Below, piece by piece: positions 25,989 through 34,387 of a stretch of 47,221 nucleotides of DNA (its first letter is position 1; each line of letters starts with the position of its first letter). Made by a program: the position numbers and the translations under genes. The stretch is from Candidatus Cryosericum septentrionale. GTDB lineage: Bacteria; Caldisericota; Caldisericia; Cryosericales; Cryosericaceae. The stretch covers positions 1-47,221 of the forward strand of contig NZ_QXIY01000001.1 of assembly GCF_003570995.1 (NCBI RefSeq). Direction: 5' to 3'. The notes beneath the pieces were generated by a model that made no database searches, was not told where the DNA came from, and saw nothing but the letters and a program-made list of their open reading frames with translations.

Positions 25989-26543
25989 GTGGACAAGTAC
26001 TTCACGCCAATCGATGCGAAGATGCAGGCTGCTCATCAGGCACTTCTCAAGGACTACTCCGAGATTCGCGCTGGTCGAATCACGCCGGCCTACGTTGATG
26101 GTGTCGTCGTTGAGGCCTACGGACAGCGCAACCCTCTGAAGGATGTCGCTACAATTTCGGCTCCACAGGCGAAGATTCTTGTCGTGGAACCATGGGACAA
26201 GAGCCTGTTGAAGGAAGTTGAGCGCGCTATTCTGAAGGCCAACATCGGCGTTACGCCCACCAATGACGGCCAGCGTGTACGGCTCGTCTTTCCGGATCTG
26301 ACTCTTGACGAGCGGAAGAAGATGGTAGCGCGTATCTCTCAGCTCACAGAGAAGTTCCGTGAAGAGATCCGCTCCGTTCGGCGTGATGTTCGCGATGACA
26401 TCAAGGCGAAGGAGAAGGCAAAGGAACTCTCCGAGGATGAGCAGCATCGGCTTGAGGAAGAGCTCGACAAACTTACAGACAAGCACATCACAGAGGTCAA
26501 CAAAGCCTTCGAAGCCAAGGAGAAGGAGATCCTGTCTCTGTAG
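25989..26543 (+). CDS. frr: Ribosome recycling factor
   Basis: Splits post-termination ribosomes with EF-G. 184 aa, full length. The start is GTG directly after the pyrH stop with AAGGAGG 8 nt upstream. Family text: EIRAGRITPAYVDGVVVEAYG, ATISAPQAKILVVEPWDKSLL, NDGQRVRLVFPDLTLDERKKMVA (in parts) and the C-terminal helix DKLTDKHITEVNKAFEAKEKEIL. Confidence 0.97.
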   Translation: MDKYFTPIDAKMQAAHQALLKDYSEIRAGRITPAYVDGVVVEAYGQRNPLKDVATISAPQAKILVVEPWDKSLLKEVERAILKANIGVTPTNDGQRVRLVFPDLTLDERKKMVARISQLTEKFREEIRSVRRDVRDDIKAKEKAKELSEDEQHRLEEELDKLTDKHITEVNKAFEAKEKEILSL

Positions 26544-26557
26544 GGACGCCTGACGTC

Positions 26558-27262
26558 GTGAGCACAAGCAGTCAGCTTCATGTCGCCATTGTGATGGACG
26601 GCAATGGCAGGTGGGCGGTCGAGCGTGGACTGCCTCGAATTGCCGGCCACAGGCAGGGCGCTCAGGCAGTACATGACATCGTGGCGGCTGCGCCTGGGTT
26701 GGGCGTGACCGCCTTGACCATTTTTGCCTTCTCGACGGAAAACTGGAAGCGACCGCCGGATGAAGTGAGCTACATCCTGCAGCTGTTCGTCTCGATGGTT
26801 ACGAAATGGTTGCCAGAGCTGATTTCTCAGCATGTGCGTGTGCGGATCATCGGAGATCGTGCGGCGTTGCCCGGCGACGTCAGCGCTTCGGTCGAGGCAA
26901 TCGAGAAGCGTACGGCGTTCTGCGACGGTCTTCATCTCAACGTCGCCCTCAACTATGGAGGACGGGCTGAGATCCTGCTCGCGGCAAAGACGTTTGCTGC
27001 CGAATGTGCAGCGGGAACGGCGGCGCCTGAAGATCTTACCGAAGACAGGTTCGATTCGTATCTGTGGCTGAGGGGTGAGGTTCCCCCCGATATTGTTGTC
27101 CGTACCGGGGCAGAGTCGCGGGTATCCAACTTTCTGCTGTGGGAGATGGCCTATGCCGAGTTGTTCTTTCTGGACGTGCTCTGGCCGGATTTCACGCCGG
27201 CGACGCTCGACATGATTGTGCACAAGTTTAAATCCAGGAACCGGAGGTTCGGTGGCTCATGA
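26558..27262 (+). CDS. uppS: Undecaprenyl (polyprenyl) diphosphate synthase
   Basis: Cis-prenyltransferase making the lipid carrier for cell-wall synthesis. 234 aa. Motifs: AIVMDGNGRWA with catalytic D14, RIAGHRQGA, FAFSTENWKRP and the C-terminal GAESRVSNFLLWEMAYAE-type block. The start is GTG at 26558, 14 bp after frr. The next gene is dxr, joined by an ATGA overlap; cdsA, which normally lies between uppS and dxr, is missing. Confidence 0.95.
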   Translation: MSTSSQLHVAIVMDGNGRWAVERGLPRIAGHRQGAQAVHDIVAAAPGLGVTALTIFAFSTENWKRPPDEVSYILQLFVSMVTKWLPELISQHVRVRIIGDRAALPGDVSASVEAIEKRTAFCDGLHLNVALNYGGRAEILLAAKTFAAECAAGTAAPEDLTEDRFDSYLWLRGEVPPDIVVRTGAESRVSNFLLWEMAYAELFFLDVLWPDFTPATLDMIVHKFKSRNRRFGGS

Positions 27263-28449
27263 CAGGCAGCAAGGGTCTTGTGCTCTTTGGTTCGACGGGT
27301 TCCATTGGAACCCAGATGCTGGATGTAGTACGCGCTCAGCCCGAGCGGTACCACATCGTCGGTCTCACCGCGCACACCAACGACGAACTGCTCGCTGAGC
27401 AGGCGGTGGCCTTTCGGCCGCGCTTCGTCGCAATGTCGGACGATGCCGCGCGTGAACGGCTGATGATCAGGCTGGAGCGTCATGATCTGAGTATCCCGGT
27501 GGCCAGCGATGAGGACCTGCCCTCGATGCTCAGCAGGGTCGCTCTTGACATGCCTGTCGTCGCGGCAGCTTCCACTGACCTGGCGCAGGTCGTCTACGAT
27601 CTTCTGCGATTGGGATTACCCATGGCCATCGCCAGCAAGGAACTGCTCATCACGCTGGGGGACCTGCTGGAGCCATTCAGGGCACAACTGCGTCCTATCG
27701 ACAGTGAGTTGTCGGCGGTCTGGCAGTGCCTTGCGGGTGAGGATCCCGAAACTGTCGAGCGCGTTGTACTGACTGCATCGGGCGGTCCATTTCGAACGAA
27801 GCCGGCGGCAGAGCTGGACAGTGTGACAGCGGTACAGGCGCTGGCGCATCCCTCGTGGCGGATGGGCCGCAAGGTGACCGTCGACTCGGCGACGCTGTTC
27901 AACAAGGCGCTCGAGTTGGCTGAAACGCACGTGCTTTTTGGTGTCGACCCCTGGCGGATCACTGCAGTGCAGCACCCCCAGTCCGTGGTCCACGGTCTGG
28001 TCGAGTTCCGGGATGGCACCACCCGTGCCGTCGTGTACCGTCCCGACATGCGCGTCGCCATTGCATATGCATTGTCGGTTCCCGATCGCCCTCTGCACGA
28101 ACAGGTGACCCGCTTGCGCCTGGAAGAACTGGGACAGCTTACGTTCGAGCCCATCGACGCGAAGTTTGAAGCTTTTGCCATTGGCCGTGAGGCAGAGATG
28201 CGCTCTCCACGGTCCATGCTCGCGCTTCTTGGTGCGGACGAGGTGGCTGTTTCACGCTTCCTCGTTGCACAGGGGACGTTTGGGGATATAGTGGCAGTCC
28301 TGCGATACGTGCTCAGCGAGGTCGGGAACGAGGTCCTCAATCCGAGTGTCCGAGCACATGTCGAAGCCGTCGCCCACGGGCGCCAACTGGCTGAAGAGTG
28401 GTATCAGAAGAGATACAGCACTCAGCCGGGCAACCGGGAAGGAGTCTGA
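27259..28449 (+). CDS. dxr: 1-deoxy-D-xylulose 5-phosphate reductoisomerase
   Basis: Converts DXP to MEP with NADPH, the committed step of the non-mevalonate isoprenoid pathway. 396 aa. NADPH fold GSTGSIGTQMLDVVRA at the start, SKELLITLG, ASGGPFRTK and KVTVDSATLFNKALE (substrate and metal site). Start overlaps the uppS stop. It supplies isoprenoid units for the adjacent uppS; ispG, two genes later, acts in the same pathway. Confidence 0.96.
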   Translation: MTGSKGLVLFGSTGSIGTQMLDVVRAQPERYHIVGLTAHTNDELLAEQAVAFRPRFVAMSDDAARERLMIRLERHDLSIPVASDEDLPSMLSRVALDMPVVAAASTDLAQVVYDLLRLGLPMAIASKELLITLGDLLEPFRAQLRPIDSELSAVWQCLAGEDPETVERVVLTASGGPFRTKPAAELDSVTAVQALAHPSWRMGRKVTVDSATLFNKALELAETHVLFGVDPWRITAVQHPQSVVHGLVEFRDGTTRAVVYRPDMRVAIAYALSVPDRPLHEQVTRLRLEELGQLTFEPIDAKFEAFAIGREAEMRSPRSMLALLGADEVAVSRFLVAQGTFGDIVAVLRYVLSEVGNEVLNPSVRAHVEAVAHGRQLAEEWYQKRYSTQPGNREGV

Positions 28450-28452
28450 TCT

Positions 28453-29475
28453 GTGCAGATAATTGTTACGATCCTCGCGTTTGTGTTCAGCTTCACGCTG
28501 GCGACCCTGTTCCACGAGGGTGGCCACATGCTCGCCGCGGCCGCTTCCCATACGCAGACCGAGGAATTCGGACTCGGGTTTGGCCGTACCGTGTGGTCCC
28601 GTACGTGGCGCGGAACGGTCTTCAAGATCAACGCGTTGCCGATCCTTGCATATGTGAAGATCAAGGGCATGGAGTCCAATTACGACGCACCCGACGGTTT
28701 CTATACGAAGGGATGGTGGGCTCGCCTCTTTACGATGGTTGGCGGCATGCTTGGCAACCTGGTCCTGGCGTTCCTCATTTTCAGCATCGTGTTCTCGACG
28801 CTTGGAGACCCGCGTGCATCCACCAAGGTGGGCACGGTGACGCCTTCCTCTCTCGCAGAAGCGGCAGGCCTGAAGGCAGGTGACAACATTCTTGCCATCG
28901 ACGGCGTGCCCATGAAGGATTTTGACCAGATCTCGGCTGCCGTCCAAGCCAGCGAGAACAAACAGATCGACATCCGCGTCGCTCGCAATGGATCGCAGGT
29001 CGACATCCTCGTGACCCCCGCACTGGATGCGAACCTCGGCTATGTTGCGATCGGCTATGGGCCTGGGTTCGTTCGCTACAACCCGTTCAAGGCTGTCTGG
29101 CGCGCGCTGACGTTCACAGGAGAATACATCGTCACCTACATCAAGGCGCTTCCACTGCTGTTTACGAAGAGAGGTATCCAGTCCCTGACCGGCCCTATCG
29201 GCATTGCCCGCATGACGGGTGAAGCCGCCATGAGCGGGTTCATGAGCCTGTTATGGCTGACCGGCATCATCTCGGTGGCCATCGGGCTGACGCAGCTTCT
29301 GCCCATTCCAGCGTTGGACGGCGGCTGGGTCCTGTTCCTGCTAGCAGAAGCCGTCATCCGCCGCCGCATCTCGCCGGAGCGCCAGGGGACAATCCAGAGC
29401 ATCGGCTTGTTCGTGCTTCTCGGCATGATGGTCCTGATCTCGATCAAGGACGTGGCGGGAATCTTTATACGGTAG
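28453..29475 (+). CDS. rseP: RseP-type site-2 (RIP) zinc metalloprotease
   Basis: A membrane-embedded protease that cleaves anti-sigma factors or signal-peptide remnants. 340 aa, one PDZ domain (about residues 110-190, with AAGLKAGDNILAIDG). Zinc motif H21-E22-GG-H25 (LFHEGGH) lies in the first helix and the second metal block is QLLPIPALDGG near residue 280. The start is GTG at 28453 with AAGGAG upstream. Classical dxr-rseP-ispG neighbourhood; E. coli-type RseP has two PDZ domains, so this is the shorter form. Confidence 0.94.
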   Translation: MQIIVTILAFVFSFTLATLFHEGGHMLAAAASHTQTEEFGLGFGRTVWSRTWRGTVFKINALPILAYVKIKGMESNYDAPDGFYTKGWWARLFTMVGGMLGNLVLAFLIFSIVFSTLGDPRASTKVGTVTPSSLAEAAGLKAGDNILAIDGVPMKDFDQISAAVQASENKQIDIRVARNGSQVDILVTPALDANLGYVAIGYGPGFVRYNPFKAVWRALTFTGEYIVTYIKALPLLFTKRGIQSLTGPIGIARMTGEAAMSGFMSLLWLTGIISVAIGLTQLLPIPALDGGWVLFLLAEAVIRRRISPERQGTIQSIGLFVLLGMMVLISIKDVAGIFIR

Positions 29476-29477
29476 CG

Positions 29478-30521
29478 ATGGAACGTCGCGTGTCGCGTGT
29501 CGTCAAGGTGGGATCCGTGGTCATGGGTGGCGACCACCCCGTCGTCGTACAGACGATGACCAAGACGGATACCCGTGATGTCGCGTCGACCGTCCGTCAG
29601 ATCCAGGAGCTGGAACTTCGTGGATGTGAACTCGTTCGCCTCGCGGTCAAGGATATTGAAGCGGCTCGGGCCCTGCGGACCATCAAAAGGGAGGTGTCCA
29701 TACCGTTGGTTGCCGATATCCACTTTGACCCACGCCTTGCACTAGCGTCCATCGAAGCCGGTGTTGACAAGATCCGCCTGAACCCTTCCAACATCAAGGA
29801 CCGGGCGATGGTGCGTGAGGTCGCCAGGACTGCGAAGTCGGCGTCCGTCCCGATCCGCGTTGGCGCAAATCTGGGGTCGATGGACCCTGAGCTCACGCGT
29901 TCAGAACGAGCCCATGCCCTCGCTGAAGAAGCGCTGGGAGAAGCGCGATTTCTGGAGGAAGCGGATTTCCATGACATCGTGGTGTCCGTGAAGAGCAGCG
30001 ATGTCCGCGAGATGGTGGAAGCCGTGCGTATTGTTGCAGGCTGCAGCGACTACCCTCTTCATCTTGGGGTCACGGAGGCAGGACCGCTGAGACAGTCGCT
30101 TGTCAAGAGCAGCGCCGGGATCGGTTCCTTGCTCCTCGAGGGCATCGGCGATACGATTCGGTACTCCATCAGCGGCGACCCGGGTCTGGAGGTCGACGCG
30201 GCATGGACGTTGCTAGCAGGACTAGACCTGCGACGACATGGCGCACAGATTGTGTCGTGCCCGACATGTGGCCGTTGTGAAGTCCCCGACATCCTGTCCC
30301 TTGTGGCTCAGCTCGAGGAACGGCTGGGTGAGATCGTGAAGCCAGTGACCGTTGCCCTCATGGGTTGCGTCGTCAACGGTGTCGGTGAGGGGAAGGCGGC
30401 AGATGTCGGCATTGCCTGCGGTCGTGACCAGGGTGTCCTCTTTGTGCGTGGCGAACCCGTCCGCAATATCGAGCCTTCCGCCTTCATCGACACTCTTATC
30501 GCCGAAGCCAACAAGCTGTAG
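29478..30521 (+). CDS. ispG: (E)-4-hydroxy-3-methylbut-2-enyl-diphosphate synthase
   Basis: The 4Fe-4S enzyme of the MEP pathway. 347 aa from the ATG at 29478, 2 bp after rseP. Cluster ligands C261 and C264 (SCPTCGRCE) and C297 (MGCVVNGVGEGK), with E304 completing the set. Longer in-frame forms would lie inside rseP. No Shine-Dalgarno is visible; a TATACG box 6 nt upstream of the ATG resembles the leaderless pattern seen elsewhere, but coupling to rseP is enough to explain initiation. Confidence 0.96.
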   Translation: MERRVSRVVKVGSVVMGGDHPVVVQTMTKTDTRDVASTVRQIQELELRGCELVRLAVKDIEAARALRTIKREVSIPLVADIHFDPRLALASIEAGVDKIRLNPSNIKDRAMVREVARTAKSASVPIRVGANLGSMDPELTRSERAHALAEEALGEARFLEEADFHDIVVSVKSSDVREMVEAVRIVAGCSDYPLHLGVTEAGPLRQSLVKSSAGIGSLLLEGIGDTIRYSISGDPGLEVDAAWTLLAGLDLRRHGAQIVSCPTCGRCEVPDILSLVAQLEERLGEIVKPVTVALMGCVVNGVGEGKAADVGIACGRDQGVLFVRGEPVRNIEPSAFIDTLIAEANKL

Positions 30522-30587
30522 TCCCTTTCGCACTCCTTCCCCTGTTGCGCCTCTGCGTACGCGCTCCAGTTCGATGAGCTTCGACAT

Positions 30588-30626
30588 AGAAACAACCCCT
30601 CCGCAAGAGCAACGCTGAGGGGTTGT
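30588..30626 (-). terminator. Intrinsic terminator of gltX (may also serve ispG)
   Basis: ACAACCCCTC and GAGGGGTTGT are perfect 10-bp arms with a 15-nt loop. On the minus strand it is followed by TTTCT, so it ends gltX; on the plus strand there is no T-tract. Confidence 0.75.
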
Positions 30627-30646
30627 GGTCTGGGGTGAAGAGCTGG

Positions 30647-32089
30647 CTAGAGAGCCAAAGCTTTTTGCAGGCGCTCGTGAATCGAGGATGGCTCCAACAT
30701 CAGGAACAGCTTGACGATCTCCGGGCCGTCCTTGGCGCCAAACAGCGCAACACGGATGGGACTGTAGAGCTTCTTGGCAGGGAGTGGAATCTGGTTGCGA
30801 AGGTCTTCCACCCAGGAGCTCATTGCGTCATTGCCTTGGCCGAATGGGATAGCGGCGAAGTGTTCCATGAGGTACTGCAGGACCTGTTTTGCCTCAGGCG
30901 AGCCGATGACTTCCTGCGACTTCTCGTCTGTGATGACGACGTCTGGCTGGACGATGTTGCGAGCGAGGTGGAAGAGATCCGGGAGGACCTGCGCATTGCC
31001 CTTGGTGAGGTCGATGGCGGTCACCGTCTTGTCTTCAGGGAGCCCGCCGAATACTGCAGCATACTGTTCGGCGAAGTCCTCCTTGAGGATCGTCAGAATG
31101 GCTGTGGCATCTTTTCTGGTAAGGTACATGTGGTTCATCCACGTCAGTTTCTTCTTGTCGAAGACGGCGCCGGACTTGCCCACGCCCCCGAGCGAGAACT
31201 CTTTGATCAGCTCGTCCACGGTGAAGAACTCACGGTCGTCCTTGGGGGACCATCCGAGAAGCACGAGGTAGTTGATGAGTGCCTCGGGCAGATATCCTTC
31301 AAGGCGGTACTCGCCTACGGAGACGGCGCCGTGTCGCTTCGACAGCTTGCTGTGATCCGGGGCAAGGATGAGCGAGACGTGGGCGAACTGCGGGACATCG
31401 AAGCCCAGTGCCCGATAGATGAAGACCTGGCGTGGCGTATTGGACAAGTGCTCTTCTGCTCGGATGATGTGCGTGATATTCATCAGCGCGTCGTCGATGA
31501 CGGTCGCGAAGTTATAGATGGGAATACCATTTTGACGGGCAATGACAAAGTCATCGAATTCCTCTGACTTGAACTGGACGTCGCCCCGAATGAGGTCGTG
31601 GACGACGACGTCTTCCCGTGGAATGCGCAGGCGGATCGCGTACGGCTTGCCTTCCGTGATGTTCTTCTCGACCTGTTCAGCACTCAGGTGGGCACAGGTG
31701 CCGCTGTATCGATAGATACGGTGTTCGGCTTCCGCTTTGCGGCGTTCGGCCTCGAGTTCGTCCTTGGTGCAGAAACACTGGTACGCTTTGTCCTCATTCA
31801 GCAGCTGCTGGATGTACGTATCGTAAAGGGGTTTGCGCTCAGTCTCGCGGTAGGGGCCGAGACTACCGCCTTTCAGGAACCCTTCGTCCCAATCCAGGCC
31901 CAGCCAGCGAATGTCGTCGAGCATCGAGTCGATGTTCTCTTCGGTCGACCGTTCGAGATCGGTGTCGTCGAGGCGCATGATGAAAGTTCCGCCCTCGTGT
32001 CTGGCATACAGGTAGTTGAAAATCGCTGTCCGGGCATTGCCGACATGAATGTGTCCGGTAGGGCTCGGTGCGTAGCGTACTCTGACCAT
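30647..32089 (-). CDS. gltX: Glutamyl-tRNA synthetase
   Basis: Class I synthetase charging tRNA(Glu), and probably also tRNA(Gln), since GatCAB is present to amidate it. 480 aa from the ATG at 32089 (MVRVRYAPSPTGHIHVG), preceded by GGAGGTACCT; the four-residue-longer GTG version is unlikely. HIGH-like motif at H13; the KMSKS loop is KLSKRHG. The C-terminal helical anticodon domain is present (LREDFAEQ-type to LEPSSIHERLQKALAL). No second glutamine-specific synthetase is in view. Confidence 0.96.
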   Translation of the reverse strand: MVRVRYAPSPTGHIHVGNARTAIFNYLYARHEGGTFIMRLDDTDLERSTEENIDSMLDDIRWLGLDWDEGFLKGGSLGPYRETERKPLYDTYIQQLLNEDKAYQCFCTKDELEAERRKAEAEHRIYRYSGTCAHLSAEQVEKNITEGKPYAIRLRIPREDVVVHDLIRGDVQFKSEEFDDFVIARQNGIPIYNFATVIDDALMNITHIIRAEEHLSNTPRQVFIYRALGFDVPQFAHVSLILAPDHSKLSKRHGAVSVGEYRLEGYLPEALINYLVLLGWSPKDDREFFTVDELIKEFSLGGVGKSGAVFDKKKLTWMNHMYLTRKDATAILTILKEDFAEQYAAVFGGLPEDKTVTAIDLTKGNAQVLPDLFHLARNIVQPDVVITDEKSQEVIGSPEAKQVLQYLMEHFAAIPFGQGNDAMSSWVEDLRNQIPLPAKKLYSPIRVALFGAKDGPEIVKLFLMLEPSSIHERLQKALAL

Positions 32090-32116
32090 AGGTACCTCCA
32101 CAACTGATTCTCACAT

Positions 32117-32144
32117 ATTCTATGGTCATGGACCCAAAATGCAA
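32117..32144 (-). promoter_or_regulatory. Promoter of gltX
   Basis: On the minus strand TTGCAT (32139-32144), 16-bp spacer, TAGAAT (32117-32122), 27 bp upstream of the ATG. Confidence 0.6.
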
Positions 32145-32193
32145 TGATGAAGCTGTCACCGGGGTGCTTGTGGTACAAGCTGCCATCCTACGC

Positions 32194-32199
32194 TATACT
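32194..32199 (+). promoter_or_regulatory. Leaderless-type -10 of the DUF2007-like gene
   Basis: TATACT followed by exactly 6 nt (CATATT) and the ATG at 32206. No Shine-Dalgarno is present. A -35-like TTGTGG (32168) is 20 bp away and weak. Confidence 0.55.
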
Positions 32200-32205
32200 C
32201 ATATT

Positions 32206-32466
32206 ATGGATACAAAACTGATTGCCATCACGACAGCTTCAGATGAAATGGAAGCAAACATGATTGTTGGCCTGCTTGCTGCTGGCGGGATTCCCGCCAT
32301 GGCCAAGCGCTCGGTCAGGGACGGGTACGGCACTGTCTACCAGGGTCCCTTTGGGTCATTCGACATCCTGGTGGACGAAGAGAATGCGACGGCAGCACAG
32401 ACAGTTCTGGACGCCGAGGATGTGCCCGGCGAACTGGACGAGAAGCCGGACATTCCTGCAGACTGA
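32206..32466 (+). CDS. DUF2007-like small protein
   Basis: 86 aa. The text MEANMIVGLLAAGGIPAM, then GPFGSFDILVDEENATAAQ, follows the DUF2007/putative signal-transducing protein pattern: a short ferredoxin-like fold in which an ANxxxxLLxxxGIP helix precedes a strand ending in a VxxxD turn. Function is unknown in general. The ATG at 32206 is favoured over upstream starts because the similarity begins at ITTASDEMEA. It is monocistronic, divergent from gltX. Confidence 0.75.
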   Translation: MDTKLIAITTASDEMEANMIVGLLAAGGIPAMAKRSVRDGYGTVYQGPFGSFDILVDEENATAAQTVLDAEDVPGELDEKPDIPAD

Positions 32467-32648
32467 GCGTATCTCGGCCCCAGCGGTTGCCTGATCGAAC
32501 CTGCGGCGCCGAGCCCGCCTCCTTGCCGCCAGTTGCCGGAACAACACTCGTGGCAATCGCTGTCGTTGTCCAGGATGTTCCGTCTCAGACGCTGTAGAGC
32601 GGAAGTTTACTAATGCCGTTCTCGTTTGCGCGGAACAGGATCGCCTAG

Positions 32649-32813
32649 TTGACACCCGTCATTAGAGACCGCATCATGGTTCAATCGGTGCGATTTGCTG
32701 TCTACGTTGATTCCACCGGATCGATTCCTCCCTGCAAGTGCTCGAGCAGTCTGCCCTTGGGGAGCAGACCCACTGGGCTGGGGTGTCGGGCCAGACGCGA
32801 GCCCGACTTTCCC
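32649..32813 (+). ncRNA. Possible small RNA gene in the DUF2007-speD gap
   Basis: The 472-bp gap 32467-32938 contains no credible protein gene. Within it, TTGACA (32649-32654) and CATCAT (32672-32677) are 17 bp apart, and about 110 bp later GTCGGGC-CAGACGCGA-GCCCGAC (32785-32807, perfect 7-bp stem) is followed by TTTCCC, a terminator-like end. Between them a GTCTGC/GCAGAC hairpin and an AATCG-GTG-CGATT hairpin can form. The predicted transcript is about 130 nt (from ~32684). It does not resemble SRP RNA, tmRNA or RNase P. The rest of the gap shows nothing I recognise. Confidence 0.35.
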
Positions 32814-32857
32814 TCGCGCGCCTTGTTACGGACGTGCAAGCGTGAGGCCCATCGTCA

Positions 32858-32885
32858 TTGCAATCCAGTCGATTGCTGGTATGAT
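32858..32885 (+). promoter_or_regulatory. Promoter of the speD-speE operon
   Basis: TTGCAA (32858-32863), 16-bp spacer, TATGAT (32880-32885). A small dyad ACGTTA-AAG-TAACGT (32891-32905) covers the expected transcription start and may be an operator. The leader is about 60 nt. Confidence 0.6.
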
Positions 32886-32950
32886 GCTACACGTTAAAGT
32901 AACGTCCTCATCCTTACTTTACTAATCTTTGAAAGGGGGTGGTGGTCGAA

Positions 32951-33376
32951 ATGCGCACCGAAGGTAGACACATGGTAGTCGAGGTCTCTGGGTGTAATCC
33001 GGATGTCCTGAACGATCTGGACAGAGTTAAGGAGATCTTGCGCGAGTCTGCTCTGCAAGCGAATGCAGAGATCCTGGAATTGGCGTTTCACCATTTTACT
33101 CCTCAGGGGGTTAGTGGGGTAGTAGTGATTTCCGAGTCACATCTGTCCATTCACACATGGCCTGAGTACGGATACGCTGCCCTAGACGTTTATACCTGTG
33201 GAGAAAAGACCGATCCATGGCGGGCCATGGAGTATGCCGCTGAGAAATTTGAGGCAACGACAATCGTCAAGACGGAGATTGCTCGTGGACAGGAGATTGA
33301 GGGACGCCCAGGCGTTTATGGGCACTCGGTCGTCGAGACGGAGGTTATGAGAGATGGCGTGGCAGTGGTATCATGA
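32951..33376 (+). CDS. speD: S-adenosylmethionine decarboxylase proenzyme (bacterial/archaeal short type)
   Basis: Makes decarboxylated AdoMet, the aminopropyl donor for polyamines. 141 aa from the ATG at 32951, with AAAGGGGG upstream (in-frame GTGs at 32939 and 32942 are too close to it). Self-cleavage site at E62-S63 in VISESHLSIHTWPEYGYAAL; S63 becomes the pyruvoyl group, and H68 and C83 (YTCG) are the usual processing and catalytic residues. Translation overlaps speE by 23 bp. Confidence 0.95.
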   Translation: MRTEGRHMVVEVSGCNPDVLNDLDRVKEILRESALQANAEILELAFHHFTPQGVSGVVVISESHLSIHTWPEYGYAALDVYTCGEKTDPWRAMEYAAEKFEATTIVKTEIARGQEIEGRPGVYGHSVVETEVMRDGVAVVS

Positions 33377-34280
33377 CACGTTTGAGCCCGGGGAGGTCCA
33401 CCTCCACGCGCTGACTGGCGTGATCGCCACCAGGAAGACCAAGTATCAGACGGTAGAAATCGTCGAGTCTGAGCACTATGGCAAGATGTTGATTCTCGAT
33501 GGCGACTGCCAGAGTTCGGTAAAGGACGAATACATCTATCACGAGTGCCTGAACGAGCCGGCCATGGTATGCCACCCGGACCCGCGCAGGGTGCTTGTCG
33601 TCGGCGGCGGCGAAGGCGCGTCTCTGCGCGAACTGCTGCGCTTCAAGTCGGTCGAGCACATCGACATGTGCGACATCGACGAGGAAGCCAACCAGTTGTA
33701 TGAGCAGTACCTGCCGGAGTATCATCAGGGCGCGTTTCACGACCCTAAGGTCAGCATGCACTTCGAGGACGCCCGCAAGTTCATCGAGCGTCAACCTGAC
33801 CACTCCTACAGCGTTATCATCGAAGACCTGACCGATCTCTTCGAGGGTGGGCCGTCTATTGTTCTGTTCACGAAGGAGTTCTATCAGCACGCCTTCCGCG
33901 TTCTGGACGAGGGGGGTACTCTCTGTGTTACTTCGTCGTATCTGAAGCCGACGAACGTTGCAGTCCACAAGAGGATTCTGGATACCATCCGTTCGGTTTT
34001 CCCGATCGCCCGTTCGCTGTATTCCTATGTTGGCGCGTACGATGTTCCCTGGTCATATATCCTGGCTTCCAAGAAGAACGACCCACTGGACATGGATGCC
34101 GCGACGGTCGACAGGATTCTGGCTGATCGCGTTGGGGACACCAGTGCACTGAAGTTCTACGACGGCGTGACGCATGAGCGCATCTTCCGCATGCCCAAGG
34201 ACATACGGAGCATGCTCTCGACACCCGGCGAGCCTCTCGAAGACGGCAAGTTGCTCGGCATAGCTCCAAAGGGCATCTAG
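33354..34280 (+). CDS. Aminopropyltransferase, thermospermine-synthase (ACL5)-like
   Basis: 308 aa spermidine-synthase-fold enzyme that transfers the aminopropyl group of decarboxylated AdoMet and releases 5'-methylthioadenosine. Motifs: GKMLILDGDCQSS, DEYIYHECLNEPAM, VVGGGEGAS (82-90), MCDID (105-109). The substrate loop reads IEDLTDLFEGGPSIVLFTK. Putrescine-specific SpeE usually has a VDSSDP-type loop; the DLxDxxEGGP...LYTK pattern is that of ACL5/thermospermine synthases. HPDPRRVLVVGGGEG and KSVEHIDMCDID also read more like ACL5. The product is therefore likely thermospermine or another longer polyamine, though spermidine is possible. It is coupled to speD. Confidence 0.85.
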   Translation: MAWQWYHDTFEPGEVHLHALTGVIATRKTKYQTVEIVESEHYGKMLILDGDCQSSVKDEYIYHECLNEPAMVCHPDPRRVLVVGGGEGASLRELLRFKSVEHIDMCDIDEEANQLYEQYLPEYHQGAFHDPKVSMHFEDARKFIERQPDHSYSVIIEDLTDLFEGGPSIVLFTKEFYQHAFRVLDEGGTLCVTSSYLKPTNVAVHKRILDTIRSVFPIARSLYSYVGAYDVPWSYILASKKNDPLDMDAATVDRILADRVGDTSALKFYDGVTHERIFRMPKDIRSMLSTPGEPLEDGKLLGIAPKGI

Positions 34281-34308
34281 AGTTACAGGTTTACGACGCA
34301 TGTTTCAG

Positions 34309-34333
34309 CCCGCCCTGACAGGGGCGGGTTTTT
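34309..34333 (+). terminator. Intrinsic terminator after the aminopropyltransferase gene
   Basis: CCCGCCC and GGGCGGG form a 7-bp stem with the loop TGACAG, followed by TTTTT. It separates speDE from the next operon. Confidence 0.9.
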
Positions 34334-34357
34334 CGCTAGCGAGATTTGTGCAAGATT

Positions 34358-34366
34358 TGCTATGAT
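34358..34366 (+). promoter_or_regulatory. Extended -10 promoter of the MTA-deaminase/AmmeMemoRadiSam operon
   Basis: TGC-TATGAT (extended -10 type) 21 bp before the ATG. The -35 is weak. AAAAGGAG is a suitable ribosome binding site. Confidence 0.5.
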
Positions 34367-34387
34367 ATAAGAAAAGGAGCGTGCGCG

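Noticed and set aside
25218-26567. Long open frame (449 codons) on the minus strand opposite pyrH and frr
   Set aside because: It lies antisense to two certain housekeeping genes and its translation has no family features.
32649-32925. Short plus-strand reading frames in the DUF2007-speD gap
   Set aside because: They lack ribosome sites and are rich in Pro, Arg and Cys in a way typical of out-of-frame GC-rich DNA; an RNA element fits better.
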